64,000 bases of DNA from Bradyrhizobium sp. Ghvi (GCF_900115265.1 NZ_FOVU01000001.1:186001-250000), one strand, 5' to 3'. Positions 8,214-17,378 are shown, counted from the stretch's first letter. The notes: generated from the letters alone by a model not told the origin. Made by a program: numbers and translations.

Positions 8214-8813
8214 ATGACCAAAGTTCTCGTCCTCTACTACTCCGCCTATGGCCATATCGAGGCGATGGCCAATGCCGTCGCTGAAGGTGCGCGCGAGGCC
8301 GGCGCCACCGTCGACATCAAGCGCGTGCCCGAGCTGGTGCCGGCCGAGGTCGCCAAAGCCTCCCATTACAAGGTCGACCAGGCAGCACCAGTCGCCAAGG
8401 TCGAGGACCTCGCCAATTACGACGCGATCATCGTCGGCACCGGCACGCGCTTCGGCCGCATGGCCTCGCAGATGGCAAACTTCCTGGATCAGGCCGGCGG
8501 ACTCTGGGCCAAGGGCGCGCTGCACGGCAAGGTTGGCGGTGCCTTCACCTCGACCGCGACCCAGCATGGCGGCCAGGAGACGACGCTGTTCTCCGTTATC
8601 ACCAACCTGCTGCATTTCGGCATGGTGATCGTCGGCATGAATTACGGCTTTGCCGGCCAGATGAAGCTCGACGAGATCACGGGCGGCGCGCCCTACGGCG
8701 CCACCACGATCACAGGCGGCGACGGCAGCCGCCAGCCCAGCGCCAATGAACTCGCCGGCGCGCGCTACCAGGGGCGTCAGATCGCCGAGACTGCCAAGAA
8801 ACTGCACGGCTGA
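8214..8813 (+). CDS. wrbA: NAD(P)H:quinone oxidoreductase, WrbA type
   Basis: A 199-residue flavodoxin-like FMN enzyme that reduces quinones by two electrons using NAD(P)H. The FMN phosphate loop [13 protein letters not shown] is at residues 7-19. Family motifs [19 protein letters not shown] and [13 protein letters not shown] follow, with [17 protein letters not shown] near the end. Length matches WrbA. The ATG at 8214 is preferred; a longer frame from 8091 would translate the palindromic repeat. A perfect hairpin terminator follows. A 70-base piece of this gene is duplicated at 9890-9959. Confidence 0.95.
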   Translation: MTKVLVLYYSAYGHIEAMANAVAEGAREAGATVDIKRVPELVPAEVAKASHYKVDQAAPVAKVEDLANYDAIIVGTGTRFGRMASQMANFLDQAGGLWAKGALHGKVGGAFTSTATQHGGQETTLFSVITNLLHFGMVIVGMNYGFAGQMKLDEITGGAPYGATTITGGDGSRQPSANELAGARYQGRQIAETAKKLHG

Positions 8814-8849
8814 GCTGCACGGCTGAGCTTCACCGCCAAGCACGCGGCT

Positions 8850-8879
8850 GGGCGGCATTCACCCCAGGAAATGCCGCCC
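8850..8879. terminator. bidirectional hairpin between wrbA and methyltransferase
   Basis: Perfect 10-base arms GGGCGGCATT (8850-8859) and AATGCCGCCC (8870-8879) around a 10-base loop, in the 72-base gap between two convergent genes. No strong T-run on either side. Confidence 0.65.
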
Positions 8880-8885
8880 GAGCTC

Positions 8886-9770
8886 TCAGGCCCGCGTGAT
8901 GTCCGCGTGAGGCGGAATGCTCTCAACCGGTGCGGAAGCAGGCGCGGTCGACAGCCACCAGCCGTCGCCGGCAAACCAGCAGGTGTCGTCGGGCGCATCC
9001 CCTCGCCGCAGCGACTGTACACGTTCCCATCCCTTGCCGAACGCCTCGGCCAATCGGCGCGCGGCATCGGAATCCTGAAGCCCCGCACACCCGATGAACT
9101 GGGCCCGGCTGAGAAATTTGGCCGGCCAGGCCGTCCCCTGCTCCGGCCGTGTGATCATCAACATGCCGCCAAGCATGCCCTCGGGCGCCAGCGGAAACAC
9201 CAGCCGCCCGCCCGGCCGCAAAGCCTCGAGCCATTCCACGGCCGGCTGCGCCGCGCCCGCGCAGACATAGATCACGTCGACATCAGGCAGATCGGACGCA
9301 ATGCCCGAGCGTTCGCGCAGCTCGACCGTGGCGATGTCCTTCAGATTCTCGCGCGCAAGCGCCGCCAGTCGTTCGTCGATCTCATAGCCATAGACGCGGC
9401 CATTGGGTCCGACGAGTTCGGCGAGGATGGCGGTGTAATAGCCGGTGCCGGCGCCGATCTGGACCACGGTCTCGCCCTCCCTCACGCCGCAGCCGCTGAG
9501 CCAGTAAGCGTGCGCGCCGGGCATGCCGATGTTGATGCCACGTGCCGGATCCAGCGCCAGCAGCACGTTCTGATACAGAAAGGCGGGATCGTCATCGGGG
9601 GTCACGACATAGGGGTGCCCTCCCAGCGTGATCGACCACGGGCCGGGCCCTGCGAAGGCCTCGCGCCTGACCGTACGAAAGGCCTGCTCGAGGCGCGGGT
9701 CCGTGGCCCTGGCCGCGGCGCAGATCAACTGCGCAAAGAACGTGCGAAGTTTTCCCGAACGATCGTCCAT
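8886..9770 (-). CDS. PCMT-like SAM-dependent methyltransferase
   Basis: A 294-residue class I methyltransferase of the protein-L-isoaspartate O-methyltransferase (PCMT) family. The SAM site VVQIGAGTGYYTAILAEL is at about residues 103-120, followed by the acidic loop YGYEIDERL. It is longer than typical PCMT (about 210), with an N-terminal helical extension (RTFFAQLICAAARATDPRL) and an extra C-terminal 70 residues, so it belongs to the longer uncharacterised PCMT-like group and its substrate may not be isoaspartate. ATG 9770 is chosen because AGGAGG lies 4 bases upstream; an in-frame start at 9803 is less likely. Confidence 0.82.
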   Translation of the reverse strand: MDDRSGKLRTFFAQLICAAARATDPRLEQAFRTVRREAFAGPGPWSITLGGHPYVVTPDDDPAFLYQNVLLALDPARGINIGMPGAHAYWLSGCGVREGETVVQIGAGTGYYTAILAELVGPNGRVYGYEIDERLAALARENLKDIATVELRERSGIASDLPDVDVIYVCAGAAQPAVEWLEALRPGGRLVFPLAPEGMLGGMLMITRPEQGTAWPAKFLSRAQFIGCAGLQDSDAARRLAEAFGKGWERVQSLRRGDAPDDTCWFAGDGWWLSTAPASAPVESIPPHADITRA

Positions 9771-9889
9771 GTCGCCTCCTGGCTGTGGAGGTGACGATAC
9801 CACAATCAGTGCGATTTCGAGCGGCGCTGCAACCCGCAGGCGCTGGAGACCTTAGCGCGCGGCCTTGTCCATCGCTTGCGCAGGATCCG

Positions 9890-9959
9890 TCAAGCGCGTG
9901 CCGGAGCCGGTGCCGGCCGAGGTCGCCAAAGCCTCCATTACAAGGTCGATCAGGCAGCC
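9890..9959 (+). pseudogene. wrbA fragment (internal duplication remnant)
   Basis: About 70 bases nearly identical to wrbA positions 8317-8387: both read TCAAGCGCGTGCC, then GTGCCGGCCGAGGTCGCCAA, then AAGGTCGA. I count four substitutions and one single-base deletion, which breaks the frame. It lies in the 197-base gap between the methyltransferase and the acyltransferase and has no start. It is a dead remnant of a second wrbA copy or of a local duplication. Confidence 0.85.
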
Positions 9960-9967
9960 CGCGTGTC

Positions 9968-11194
9968 TTACTGCGCGATGCCGACCCCACGGACCGCCGT
10001 CGGCGAGCGGCGCCATCGCGATTGCGACAGACGCGCAAACAGCTCCTGTCCCGGCCGCTCGATCAGATAGTAGCTGACGCTGGCGACGGCGACGAGAACG
10101 ACAAGAAACAGCAACGTCGCCATGATCGGCAACACCTGTCCGCCGAGCAGGATCAGCTTGCCCGCTTCGCCTCCGAGCGCCGAGCTGACGCCCTCGGTGG
10201 TCGTCAACACGCGCCCTGTGACCTTCTCCGCGATCGAGACCGGACGATCGACAAAGTTGAAGATGATGAACGCCTGCCACATGTAGACCGAATAGGAGAC
10301 CTTGCCGAGCCAGTCATTGACCCTGTTCGACATCAGGCGCGAAACCGGTCCGGCTTCGAACGCGAACACGAAAACGGCGGCTGCAAAGACCAACGGTGCG
10401 AAAAACGACGTCTCGCCGCGGCCGGCTGCCGACACGTACCAAACGATGCCGATCAGCATCGCCAATTCGGGGAACCTGGAATCGAGCGCGCCTCTCGGCG
10501 TAATCTGAAACAGCCGATACGTCAGATGGCCGACGAAGAATCCGTACAGGCAGCGGACAAATCCAAAGTCGTAGCTGACGTCGATGCCATGCGGAGCGAA
10601 CAGGACAAGCACCGACACACTGATCGCCAGTATCATCCCGATCAGGCTCAAGGCAGCGAACCGGAATCGCGCCAGCCATGTCGAGCTGACAACCAGCACC
10701 GCTGCGAAAACGAGATAGGTCCAGAACTCTGCACAGATGCTCCAGCTCGGCGGATTCCAGGTCAAATGCCTGACGAGGCCGAAGGATTGCCCAAGGGCCA
10801 GATTGATCGGAAGGGTGTCGAGCGAATTGGCGCCTGCAAACGGCGGCAGATAAAACGCCGCGCCGCGCGCCGCGAGCACGGCCTTGGCAATTTCGGCGGC
10901 CACAAACGCCAGCAGCACGACAGCGTGGAGTGGCCACAGTCGGCCGAACCGACGAACGGCGAATGCGGCCAAATCGCCCGATGTTTTTAACCGACCACCA
11001 TAGCTGTAGGTGATCACGAAGCCGCTCAGCACGAAGAAAAAGTCGACGAACAGATAGCCGTTACGAACGAAATCGAGCGGGTAGATGGCACTGTAGAGAT
11101 TGAGGTGAAACAGCGCAACAAGCAACGCGGCAATTCCGCGCCAACCGTCGAGCACCCGAAAATGCATCTTCGTGGTTTCTGCAGCCAGTTCCAT
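9968..11194 (-). CDS. acyltransferase 3 family membrane protein (O-acetylase type)
   Basis: A 408-residue inner-membrane acyltransferase of the OafA/ExoZ/NodX type, expected to add acetyl or another acyl group to a polysaccharide or its lipid-linked repeat unit. Hallmarks are LDGWRGIAALLVALFHLNLY (with the catalytic-region histidine) near the N-terminus, VDFFFVLSGFVITYSYGGRL, and about ten hydrophobic segments. ATG 11194 is preferred over an upstream start because it lies one base after the TGA of the preceding gene, with GAGGAA before it, so the two are translationally coupled. It belongs to the polysaccharide locus. Confidence 0.9.
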   Translation of the reverse strand: MELAAETTKMHFRVLDGWRGIAALLVALFHLNLYSAIYPLDFVRNGYLFVDFFFVLSGFVITYSYGGRLKTSGDLAAFAVRRFGRLWPLHAVVLLAFVAAEIAKAVLAARGAAFYLPPFAGANSLDTLPINLALGQSFGLVRHLTWNPPSWSICAEFWTYLVFAAVLVVSSTWLARFRFAALSLIGMILAISVSVLVLFAPHGIDVSYDFGFVRCLYGFFVGHLTYRLFQITPRGALDSRFPELAMLIGIVWYVSAAGRGETSFFAPLVFAAAVFVFAFEAGPVSRLMSNRVNDWLGKVSYSVYMWQAFIIFNFVDRPVSIAEKVTGRVLTTTEGVSSALGGEAGKLILLGGQVLPIMATLLFLVVLVAVASVSYYLIERPGQELFARLSQSRWRRSPTAVRGVGIAQ

Positions 11195-11195
11195 C

Positions 11196-12356
11196 TCATT
11201 CCTCGCGTGACGGTCTTCCCAACGCGCGTCCGACCAATTGTGAAAGTCGTGGGGAACGGCGCACAGCTTGCGCGGCGTAGTCGCGCAACACGTAAGGGAT
11301 GCCGCGCCAGCCGATCGCGATGCTCGCATCGGTCAGTGGAACCGGCTTGGCGCCGAAACGGCGCTTGAAAGCGTAATTGCCGACGCTGAAGTCGAAGCGG
11401 CGAACGCCCTGCGCGTGGAGCGCGGCCATGGTGCGTTCGACGACGAGCTTGCTCGGCGAACAATGCGACCAGCCCTCACCGGCATTGCTGATCCTCAACA
11501 CCGCGAAATAGTCGCCGTGCCGAATTCCGAGCATGGTCGCGACAACCGCCTCCTCGCAGGAGAGCGCCGACACCACCACATAGCCTTGCGCGAGCCCGCG
11601 CCTGACCAGATTGCGGTAGAAGCTGCCGTGACTTTCGTCGTTGAGCACGAAGTTGAGGCCGAGACTGCGCATGCGGTGCTGCTGCTGGCCGTCCATCACA
11701 TCGACGATCTTCAAGGCTTCGTCGACCGAATCGATCATGCGAAATGCCGCACCTGGGTGGCGGTTGAAGACGCGCCAGTAGCGCGGCATCTGGATTCGTT
11801 TAATCGAGTCGCGATAGGCCTCGAAGTCCTCGCCCACTTCGACGATGTTGCCGTTGAGCGAACTGGAGCCGTCCCGGCCAAGCATGGCGAGCGGATTGAT
11901 GCCGCGTCCAATACGGCGGGGCATTTTTCGCAGGCGAACGAGATCAACACCGCCCGGCACCTTGCGCAGCCCGGCGAGCAGCGCCTTGACGACGGCGTGG
12001 GCCTCCGCGGGTTCGAAGGCGATGCCTGCCCGCAAGATCGGCGCGTTGTAGTCGGTGACGTTCAAGTCGGCGAATTCGACGATCCGCACGCTGTGGCGCA
12101 CGTGACGAATCAACGGCACGAGAGCGACCTTACGTGCCGTGGTGGTGTCGCTCACAATCGCCACGAGTGGCGAGGCGTTCTTGAAAGCACCGTACCAGAC
12201 ATCGAACCATAGCGGATGTTGAAAGGCCGTCTCCTGACCATCGGCAGTCCAGCCGGAAGCGGCCAGAGCCCAGTCGGCAACAAAATCAACCTTGAATCCC
12301 GACGCGGACACACAGGATGCGCGTCCGATGCTTCGCTCGGCTTCCACGATCGCCAT
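11196..12356 (-). CDS. GNAT-fold acetyltransferase, CelD/BcsL (PF13480) type
   Basis: A 386-residue cytosolic protein of the FemAB-like GNAT group often found in polysaccharide loci (CelD/BcsL, Caulobacter HfsK). The N-terminal half is variable (AASGWTADGQETAFQHPLWFDVWYGAF). The C-terminal half has the Acetyltransf_6 pattern: FVLNDESHGSFYRNLVRRGL, then SALSCEEAVVATMLGIRHGDYFAV, and VRRFDFSVGNYAFKRRFG, the last typical of this family. It ends one base before the acyltransferase start, so the two form an operon. It probably N- or O-acetylates a nucleotide sugar or lipid-linked saccharide; substrate unknown. Confidence 0.82.
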   Translation of the reverse strand: MAIVEAERSIGRASCVSASGFKVDFVADWALAASGWTADGQETAFQHPLWFDVWYGAFKNASPLVAIVSDTTTARKVALVPLIRHVRHSVRIVEFADLNVTDYNAPILRAGIAFEPAEAHAVVKALLAGLRKVPGGVDLVRLRKMPRRIGRGINPLAMLGRDGSSSLNGNIVEVGEDFEAYRDSIKRIQMPRYWRVFNRHPGAAFRMIDSVDEALKIVDVMDGQQQHRMRSLGLNFVLNDESHGSFYRNLVRRGLAQGYVVVSALSCEEAVVATMLGIRHGDYFAVLRISNAGEGWSHCSPSKLVVERTMAALHAQGVRRFDFSVGNYAFKRRFGAKPVPLTDASIAIGWRGIPYVLRDYAAQAVRRSPRLSQLVGRALGRPSREE

Positions 12357-12671
12357 CGCCCATCAACTTCCTTCACCCGGCCCTTGCCCCGATCGTTCGA
12401 CGGCACGACCGTGCGATCCCGGTCCGTGCTCGCCGCCAATCGCCGCCAATCTTCACTCCGCCCGAATGAATTTATGCATTGTTCAGAGTTCGGGTGGACG
12501 CTCAAGCCTGGGTTGTTATCCCGCGAAAATGGGGGCCAATGCAATCGCAGCGGCCGATGGTAAGACAATCACAGGGATATATGGCTAACTTCCCCGCCGG
12601 ATGGAACTGCGGGCCGCCTCCTCTCGCCACCGTCATCCCTTCGGAATCCCTAACGCAAGCCCCCAAGCAGC
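12357..12671. other. 315-base gap between divergent polysaccharide genes
   Basis: Promoter region for the minus-strand GNAT/acyltransferase operon and the plus-strand glycosyltransferase. It contains a short tandem duplication of CGCCGCCAAT near 12430-12450. I see no convincing gene, terminator or clear promoter consensus here. Confidence 0.5.
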
Positions 12672-13763
12672 ATGAGCAAACCGGTAGAATACAAAGCGCT
12701 GTTTCTCGGTGCGGGGCCGCAAATGCAGTGTGGGGTCGGCCAATTCACGCACCTGCTGCGTGAGGCCGTCGAGCAGCTCGACCGCACCAGCTGCACGGTG
12801 TTAACCTTGACGCGATCGGCGGGTTCGCTTGGCGAGATCTGGCGCGCAATCGGCTCGGCCCAAACCGTGGTTTGCAACTTCCCGATAGTCGCCTGGAAAC
12901 GCGTGATTTTGCGGCCGTTTCTGGCACTTGCGTTCGCGCGGTTGCGCGGCCGGCGCGTCGTCCTGATTCAGCACGAATGGGCAAGCCTGCACTGGCTGCG
13001 TCGCCTCACCTACCTCCCGGCTTTGCTGCTTGCAAACACGATCGTGATGTTCTCGCCGCAGGTACGCCGCGAACTCGCGAGCGATCCGATCATCGGCCGG
13101 ACCGCAGCGAAATGCGTGCTCGCCCCGCTGCCACCGAATATCGAGGCCCCTTCGCAAACGACCGACACCCCGCTGCGCCGACGGCTGAAGGCCGCGCGCC
13201 AAGACGGCCGCATGGTGATCGGACATTTCGGATCGATCTATCCCGGCAAGCAGCCCAACACGTTGCTCAACGTCAGCGCCATTCTCCGCGATCGCGGACA
13301 CCGTCCGCTCACCGTCTACATCGGGTCCTTCATCAAGGCGCTCGACAACGTTGAAGCGGGTTTTCATTCGCGGTTGAGCGAGCTCGGATTATCGGACGAC
13401 GTGATCGTCTCAGGCTACGTCGATTCCAGCGCGGAGGTATTCGGGCTGTTCGACGAGGTCGATGCGTTCTGCTATCCGCTCGAGGAAGGCTTGACGGCGC
13501 GCCGCGCCAGTATCCTCACCGCCGTGCAAGCCGGCCGTCCCGTGATCGTCACCGGCCCCTCCCACGCTGACGAGTTCGATCACCACTTGCGCTTCAAGAG
13601 CTTGATCGAGCACGGCGCCATCGTCCTGGTGCCGCGTGGCTCGAGCGACGACGTGTACGCCGACGCGATCCTCAACTCGCTCGAGCGATCGGCGGCATAT
13701 CCTCCGCTCGATTTCCCAAGCTGGTGGTATGACGCGGCGAGCGCGATCAAGGCCCGGCTTTAG
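12672..13763 (+). CDS. glycosyltransferase, GT-B fold (group 1/GT4-like)
   Basis: A 363-residue cytosolic GT-B glycosyltransferase. The N-terminal domain begins ALFLGAGPQMQCGVGQFTHLL with the glycine-rich acceptor-side loop. The C-terminal donor domain starts near MVIGHFGSIYPGKQPNTLL (about residue 181). A GT4-like E-x7-E variant may lie in EEGLTARRASILTAVQAGRPVIVTG (about 273-297). Donor sugar cannot be assigned. It is alone on the plus strand between two minus-strand polysaccharide operons, and its 3' end is convergent with the Wzy-like gene 10 bases away. Confidence 0.85.
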   Translation: MSKPVEYKALFLGAGPQMQCGVGQFTHLLREAVEQLDRTSCTVLTLTRSAGSLGEIWRAIGSAQTVVCNFPIVAWKRVILRPFLALAFARLRGRRVVLIQHEWASLHWLRRLTYLPALLLANTIVMFSPQVRRELASDPIIGRTAAKCVLAPLPPNIEAPSQTTDTPLRRRLKAARQDGRMVIGHFGSIYPGKQPNTLLNVSAILRDRGHRPLTVYIGSFIKALDNVEAGFHSRLSELGLSDDVIVSGYVDSSAEVFGLFDEVDAFCYPLEEGLTARRASILTAVQAGRPVIVTGPSHADEFDHHLRFKSLIEHGAIVLVPRGSSDDVYADAILNSLERSAAYPPLDFPSWWYDAASAIKARL

Positions 13764-13773
13764 ACCGCGCGGC

Positions 13774-15099
13774 TTACTCGGCGAGACGGAACCGCCCGAG
13801 ATAATGCAAGCCGAACATCGCCACCATCATGGTGAACCACATCTGATCGGCGCGATCGAAGAAGAAGCTCTCCAGCGACGACAAATATAGTCCGAACAGC
13901 CAGACCTGGAGCAGGGCTTGCGCCAGCGGTCCGTCGTTGCCGCCTTCGCCGGCGCTATGGAAATCCCGCAAGGGCTTGATGACAAACGCCGCGATCAGCA
14001 GCGCCAGCCCCGGCAGCCCCAACGCAAGCGTAATATCCAGATATCCGTTGTGGCTGTGGGCGGCGGTCGCCGCCCACTCCATGCCCTGCGGCAAGTTTCG
14101 AACGGCAGCGCTGCCCCAGAACGCCGAGAATCCATATCCGGTCCAGAGCTTCAGCCGCGCCGCCTCCAAACCAAACGTCCAGATGTCGGTGCGGCCCGTA
14201 AAGCTTGCATCCAACGGCAGCGCCCTGGAAATCGACGCGAGGATCTCGCTCATCACGCTGCCGATGCCGATCATGTTGAGCAGCACGAGCGGCGTCAGCA
14301 GGACCACCGCGCGGAACCAGAACGAACGAATCATCGAGGAAAGCGACGTCAAGACCAGCACGCCGAAGCAGAGCGCCAGTGCGCTTTTTCCTTCGGCTTT
14401 GATCAAGAACAGAAGCGTCAAACCAACCGCGACCCCGCCGGCCAGCCACGAACCGGCGCGCATGATGTAAATGCCGAGAAACAGCAGCATCGCCATCATG
14501 CCCGCGGCCATGTTCTTGTGTCCGAACACGCCGCGCCAAGCCCCGGCCAGCGCCGGTTCCTGGGCGTCCGTCGCCAGATGTATCGACAGATTCGGCGCCA
14601 GCAGGAAGCCGAGATAGCAAACCGTCAGCAGCGTCAGGATCGCGGTCGCGAGCCAGTTTCTTAGTTCGGTCTGAGTTCTTGGCAATAACATCAACGACGC
14701 AGCCACCGTGGCGACGCTGATCGCAAGCAAGAACCGGCGGGCCGACGTGCCGGGCTCGATCGACATCATCACCATCACGACGATCCATCCGCCTATGGCG
14801 AGATAGGACGGCGAGAGCAGCGTCGCAAATCCCCTCGCGCCGTCGCGCATCGTCAGCGCGACCGTCAGGACTGCAAAGCCGGCAAACGCTGCGTAGGTCC
14901 AGGCCTCGTTACCCATGGTCACTTCGGTGAGCAGCATGTCGCTGAGATCGATGAACGGGTGCATCGATATCCAAGCCAGCAGCAACGCACCGATGAAAGC
15001 GGCCGCCCGCGCGATATCGACGAGCAGCAGCCCACGAAGCTCTTCGGCGATGGCGCCAAAATCGGAAACCGCAGAAAGCTGGGTCAAGAACCGGCTCAA
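13774..15099 (-). CDS. O-antigen ligase / Wzy-type polymerase family membrane protein
   Basis: About 441 residues with ten or more hydrophobic segments and the family signature WRGVFGHKNMAAGMMAMLLF followed by a long periplasmic loop (LEAARLKLWTGYGFSAFWGS), as in Wzy_C/WaaL proteins. In this setting it most likely polymerises lipid-linked repeat units in the periplasm. No ATG fits: the frame is open far upstream but would overlap the GT2 gene deeply. A TTG at 15099 overlaps the GT2 stop (TTGA), giving translational coupling, and is my choice; the nearby TTG at 15087 is an alternative. Confidence 0.82.
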   Translation of the reverse strand: MSRFLTQLSAVSDFGAIAEELRGLLLVDIARAAAFIGALLLAWISMHPFIDLSDMLLTEVTMGNEAWTYAAFAGFAVLTVALTMRDGARGFATLLSPSYLAIGGWIVVMVMMSIEPGTSARRFLLAISVATVAASLMLLPRTQTELRNWLATAILTLLTVCYLGFLLAPNLSIHLATDAQEPALAGAWRGVFGHKNMAAGMMAMLLFLGIYIMRAGSWLAGGVAVGLTLLFLIKAEGKSALALCFGVLVLTSLSSMIRSFWFRAVVLLTPLVLLNMIGIGSVMSEILASISRALPLDASFTGRTDIWTFGLEAARLKLWTGYGFSAFWGSAAVRNLPQGMEWAATAAHSHNGYLDITLALGLPGLALLIAAFVIKPLRDFHSAGEGGNDGPLAQALLQVWLFGLYLSSLESFFFDRADQMWFTMMVAMFGLHYLGRFRLAE

Positions 15100-16121
15100 G
15101 CTGTAATCTTCGAAGCTTTGTAGGGTTGAGGTTCGATACCGATCGCCGCCAGCAGTCCGCCGGCGGCCACGATCATCGGATGCAGGGCGATCAGCGGTGT
15201 CCACCCGGTCAACAGCAAGCGGAGCGCGCGGAGCACCGAGAGCGGCAGCAGCGCCAGCACCTTGGCGGTGAGCCTCAGGCGCGACCATCGCGTATCCGCG
15301 ACCTTGCGCTGAACGCGATAGTTGATCGCGCCGATTCGAAGTCCGCGCAGCGCGATCCAGGATGGGCGTGTTCTCGTGTCCGGAACGGTCTCGACGATGA
15401 CCGCTTCCGCGACCCAGTAGAACTCCAGTCCGATCCGCCGGCAGCGGGTGAAGAAATCGACATCTCCGCCGCCGAGAAAATTGAAACGAAGATCAAAGGG
15501 GGGACTGCCGAGCTTTTCGAACACGCCACGCCGGATCAGACAGTTTCCGCAACCGTAGATGATCGGCACGTGACCACTGGTTTCATATGCGGGGCGAAAC
15601 GCCGGATGTTGCTGCAGTCCACGCTTGGCCTCGTCATGGAAGTGCTGAAACACCGGCCCACCAACGATGTCGGCGCCTGTCGCCTCGGCCGCTTGCACCA
15701 TCCGCTCCAGCCAGTCCGGCGCGGCGATCTCGTCATCATCGATCATCAGGAAGTTGGTCGCATTCGGAAAGATCGCTTGCGCCGTCTCAAACGCCGCGTT
15801 GATCGCCTGACAATTGCCCTGCCTTGGCTCGACCACACAAAGGCCATTCAGTTTTCCGGATTGCAGGAATTCATTGGCGACAGGCACGCTACCGCGTGCC
15901 GATGCATCGTTTTCGACCATCACAACGGCAAAACGCCGATCCGAGCGCTGGCCGGCGAGCGACTGAAGCGTTCTTTGCAAATCGTCCGGACGGCGGAAGC
16001 AGGGAATGCAGACGACGATGTCGACCGAAGAATCAAGAGCGGCCGACGTTATCACGACTTCGCGGGAAACGGCCGGGGTAAGCTTGCTGTCGTTTGGCAA
16101 TATGGTCTCGATGTTACTCAT
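15096..16121 (-). CDS. glycosyltransferase family 2
   Basis: A 341-residue GT-A enzyme. The nucleotide-binding start VVCIPCFRRPDDLQRTLQSL is near residue 36, and the metal-binding acidic motif is FLMIDDDEIAAPDWLERM at about residue 130. A C-terminal hydrophobic stretch (LRALRLLLTGWTPLIALHPMIVAAGGLLA) suggests membrane association. It overlaps the Wzy-like gene downstream by the TTGA junction and lies 32 bases after the GH10 gene, forming a GH10-GT2-Wzy operon. It is expected to extend the lipid-linked repeat; donor unknown. Confidence 0.9.
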   Translation of the reverse strand: MSNIETILPNDSKLTPAVSREVVITSAALDSSVDIVVCIPCFRRPDDLQRTLQSLAGQRSDRRFAVVMVENDASARGSVPVANEFLQSGKLNGLCVVEPRQGNCQAINAAFETAQAIFPNATNFLMIDDDEIAAPDWLERMVQAAEATGADIVGGPVFQHFHDEAKRGLQQHPAFRPAYETSGHVPIIYGCGNCLIRRGVFEKLGSPPFDLRFNFLGGGDVDFFTRCRRIGLEFYWVAEAVIVETVPDTRTRPSWIALRGLRIGAINYRVQRKVADTRWSRLRLTAKVLALLPLSVLRALRLLLTGWTPLIALHPMIVAAGGLLAAIGIEPQPYKASKITA

Positions 16122-16153
16122 GATGCTTGCAAGAGAGCGCCTTCGAGGCGCTG

Positions 16154-17248
16154 TTAGGTGAGCTTTCGGCGATACTCTTCGATCACGTCGAACAATGGTT
16201 TCGGTTTGAATTCGGCATCAAGCGGTAGCGGGCGGTTCGGCATGCCGTCGGCGCGCTTGAAGTAGGTCGGCACCCAGGTGTATCGATCGGTCAGCCCCCA
16301 CGTCAGGATCGCCTTTGGCCGGACCACTTCGCAACACGCGCCAAGGAATTCGGCAGCCGTTGCGGCGACAAGCGCATCCCGCTCCTTGATTTTTCCAGGC
16401 AAGTCGAAATCGATCACATCGAGCTCTGTGATGAGAACGTCGAGCTTGAGAGCGACAATCTCGGCCAAAAGCGACTGCAATCCGTCGCGATCGATCCCGC
16501 GCCCGGCAAATAGATGCGCTTGCAGGCCGACCGCGTGCAGAGGCACGTCCCGATCCCGCAGCCATCGCAGCAACTGAATCAAGCTGCGGCGCCGGGCCTC
16601 GAAGCGCGCGCCGCGGTATTCAACGTCATATTCGTTAAGCACGAGTTTAGCGTCCGGATCCGTTGACGCCGTGGCCTTCAACGCAATCGGTAGGTATTCC
16701 GGTCCGAGCCGGTTCATCCAGATCGAAGGCCGGATGGAAGACCGGTCCTGCGGCCAATCGATCAGCGGTTCATTCACCACGTCCCACGAGGGAACGGCGC
16801 CTCGGTATCGAGACACAACTGTCTCGATATGATCGACCAGTTCCCGCTCGGCCTCCGCCGCGCTGGCAAGCTCAGAGGTCCATGCCGGGAGCGCGCCATA
16901 CCAGGCCAGCGTATGGCCGCGAATTCCGAGGTGGTTTTGCCGCGCGAAATCAACCAGCGCATCGGCATTCTCGAACCGATACTCGTCCCGTTTGGGGTGA
17001 ATGTCGGACCACTTCATTTCCCCTTCCGGGACGATCATGTCGCACATTCTGGCGATTGTGGCGCGGTAGGTCGGATCGGACGCCAGCGCCCCGGCGCGCA
17101 CCGCGGCACCGTAGGGAATCAGCGTTGATTCAGCTGAACCCAAAGGCCTCCGCGATTCCGCAAAAGCGGCGGCGCCCGAGAGACTCAAGGCGAGGCCGGC
17201 AGCCGTTTGAGTCAAAAATTTACGCCGGGATGGAAGCGACATCGTCAT
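16154..17248 (-). CDS. Tat-exported GH10 glycoside hydrolase (xylanase family)
   Basis: A 364-residue glycoside hydrolase family 10 protein. A twin-arginine signal (SRRKFLTQTAAGLALSLSG) occupies residues 7-25, so it is exported folded to the periplasm. Catalytic residues are present: acid/base E160 in SWDVVNEPLIDW and nucleophile E275 in LDVLITELDVIDFD; HTLAWYG and VGLQAHLFAG are also family motifs. GH10 members cut beta-1,4-xylan, but here the gene leads an operon with GT2 and Wzy inside a polysaccharide locus, so trimming the organism's own polymer is more likely than plant xylan digestion. The ATG at 17248 is chosen; upstream TTG 17263 is possible. Confidence 0.88.
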   Translation of the reverse strand: MTMSLPSRRKFLTQTAAGLALSLSGAAAFAESRRPLGSAESTLIPYGAAVRAGALASDPTYRATIARMCDMIVPEGEMKWSDIHPKRDEYRFENADALVDFARQNHLGIRGHTLAWYGALPAWTSELASAAEAERELVDHIETVVSRYRGAVPSWDVVNEPLIDWPQDRSSIRPSIWMNRLGPEYLPIALKATASTDPDAKLVLNEYDVEYRGARFEARRRSLIQLLRWLRDRDVPLHAVGLQAHLFAGRGIDRDGLQSLLAEIVALKLDVLITELDVIDFDLPGKIKERDALVAATAAEFLGACCEVVRPKAILTWGLTDRYTWVPTYFKRADGMPNRPLPLDAEFKPKPLFDVIEEYRRKLT

Positions 17249-17353
17249 GGAATCGCGCAACAAGTTTCGGGCGGGTTGCCGCCTGGGCCATTATGCCAAT
17301 CAGCAGCAAAATCCGGTCCAACGGAAGTGATCAGAACTGCACCCTCTGCCGGT

Positions 17354-17378
17354 GTGGTTAACATGCCCGATTAACCAC
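17354..17378. promoter_or_regulatory. candidate operator dyad in divergent promoter region
   Basis: Inverted repeat GTGGTTAA (17354-17361) and TTAACCAC (17371-17378) around a 9-base spacer, in the 212-base divergent region between the GH10 operon and the DUF6492/flippase operon. It could coordinate both halves of the locus. Confidence 0.4.
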
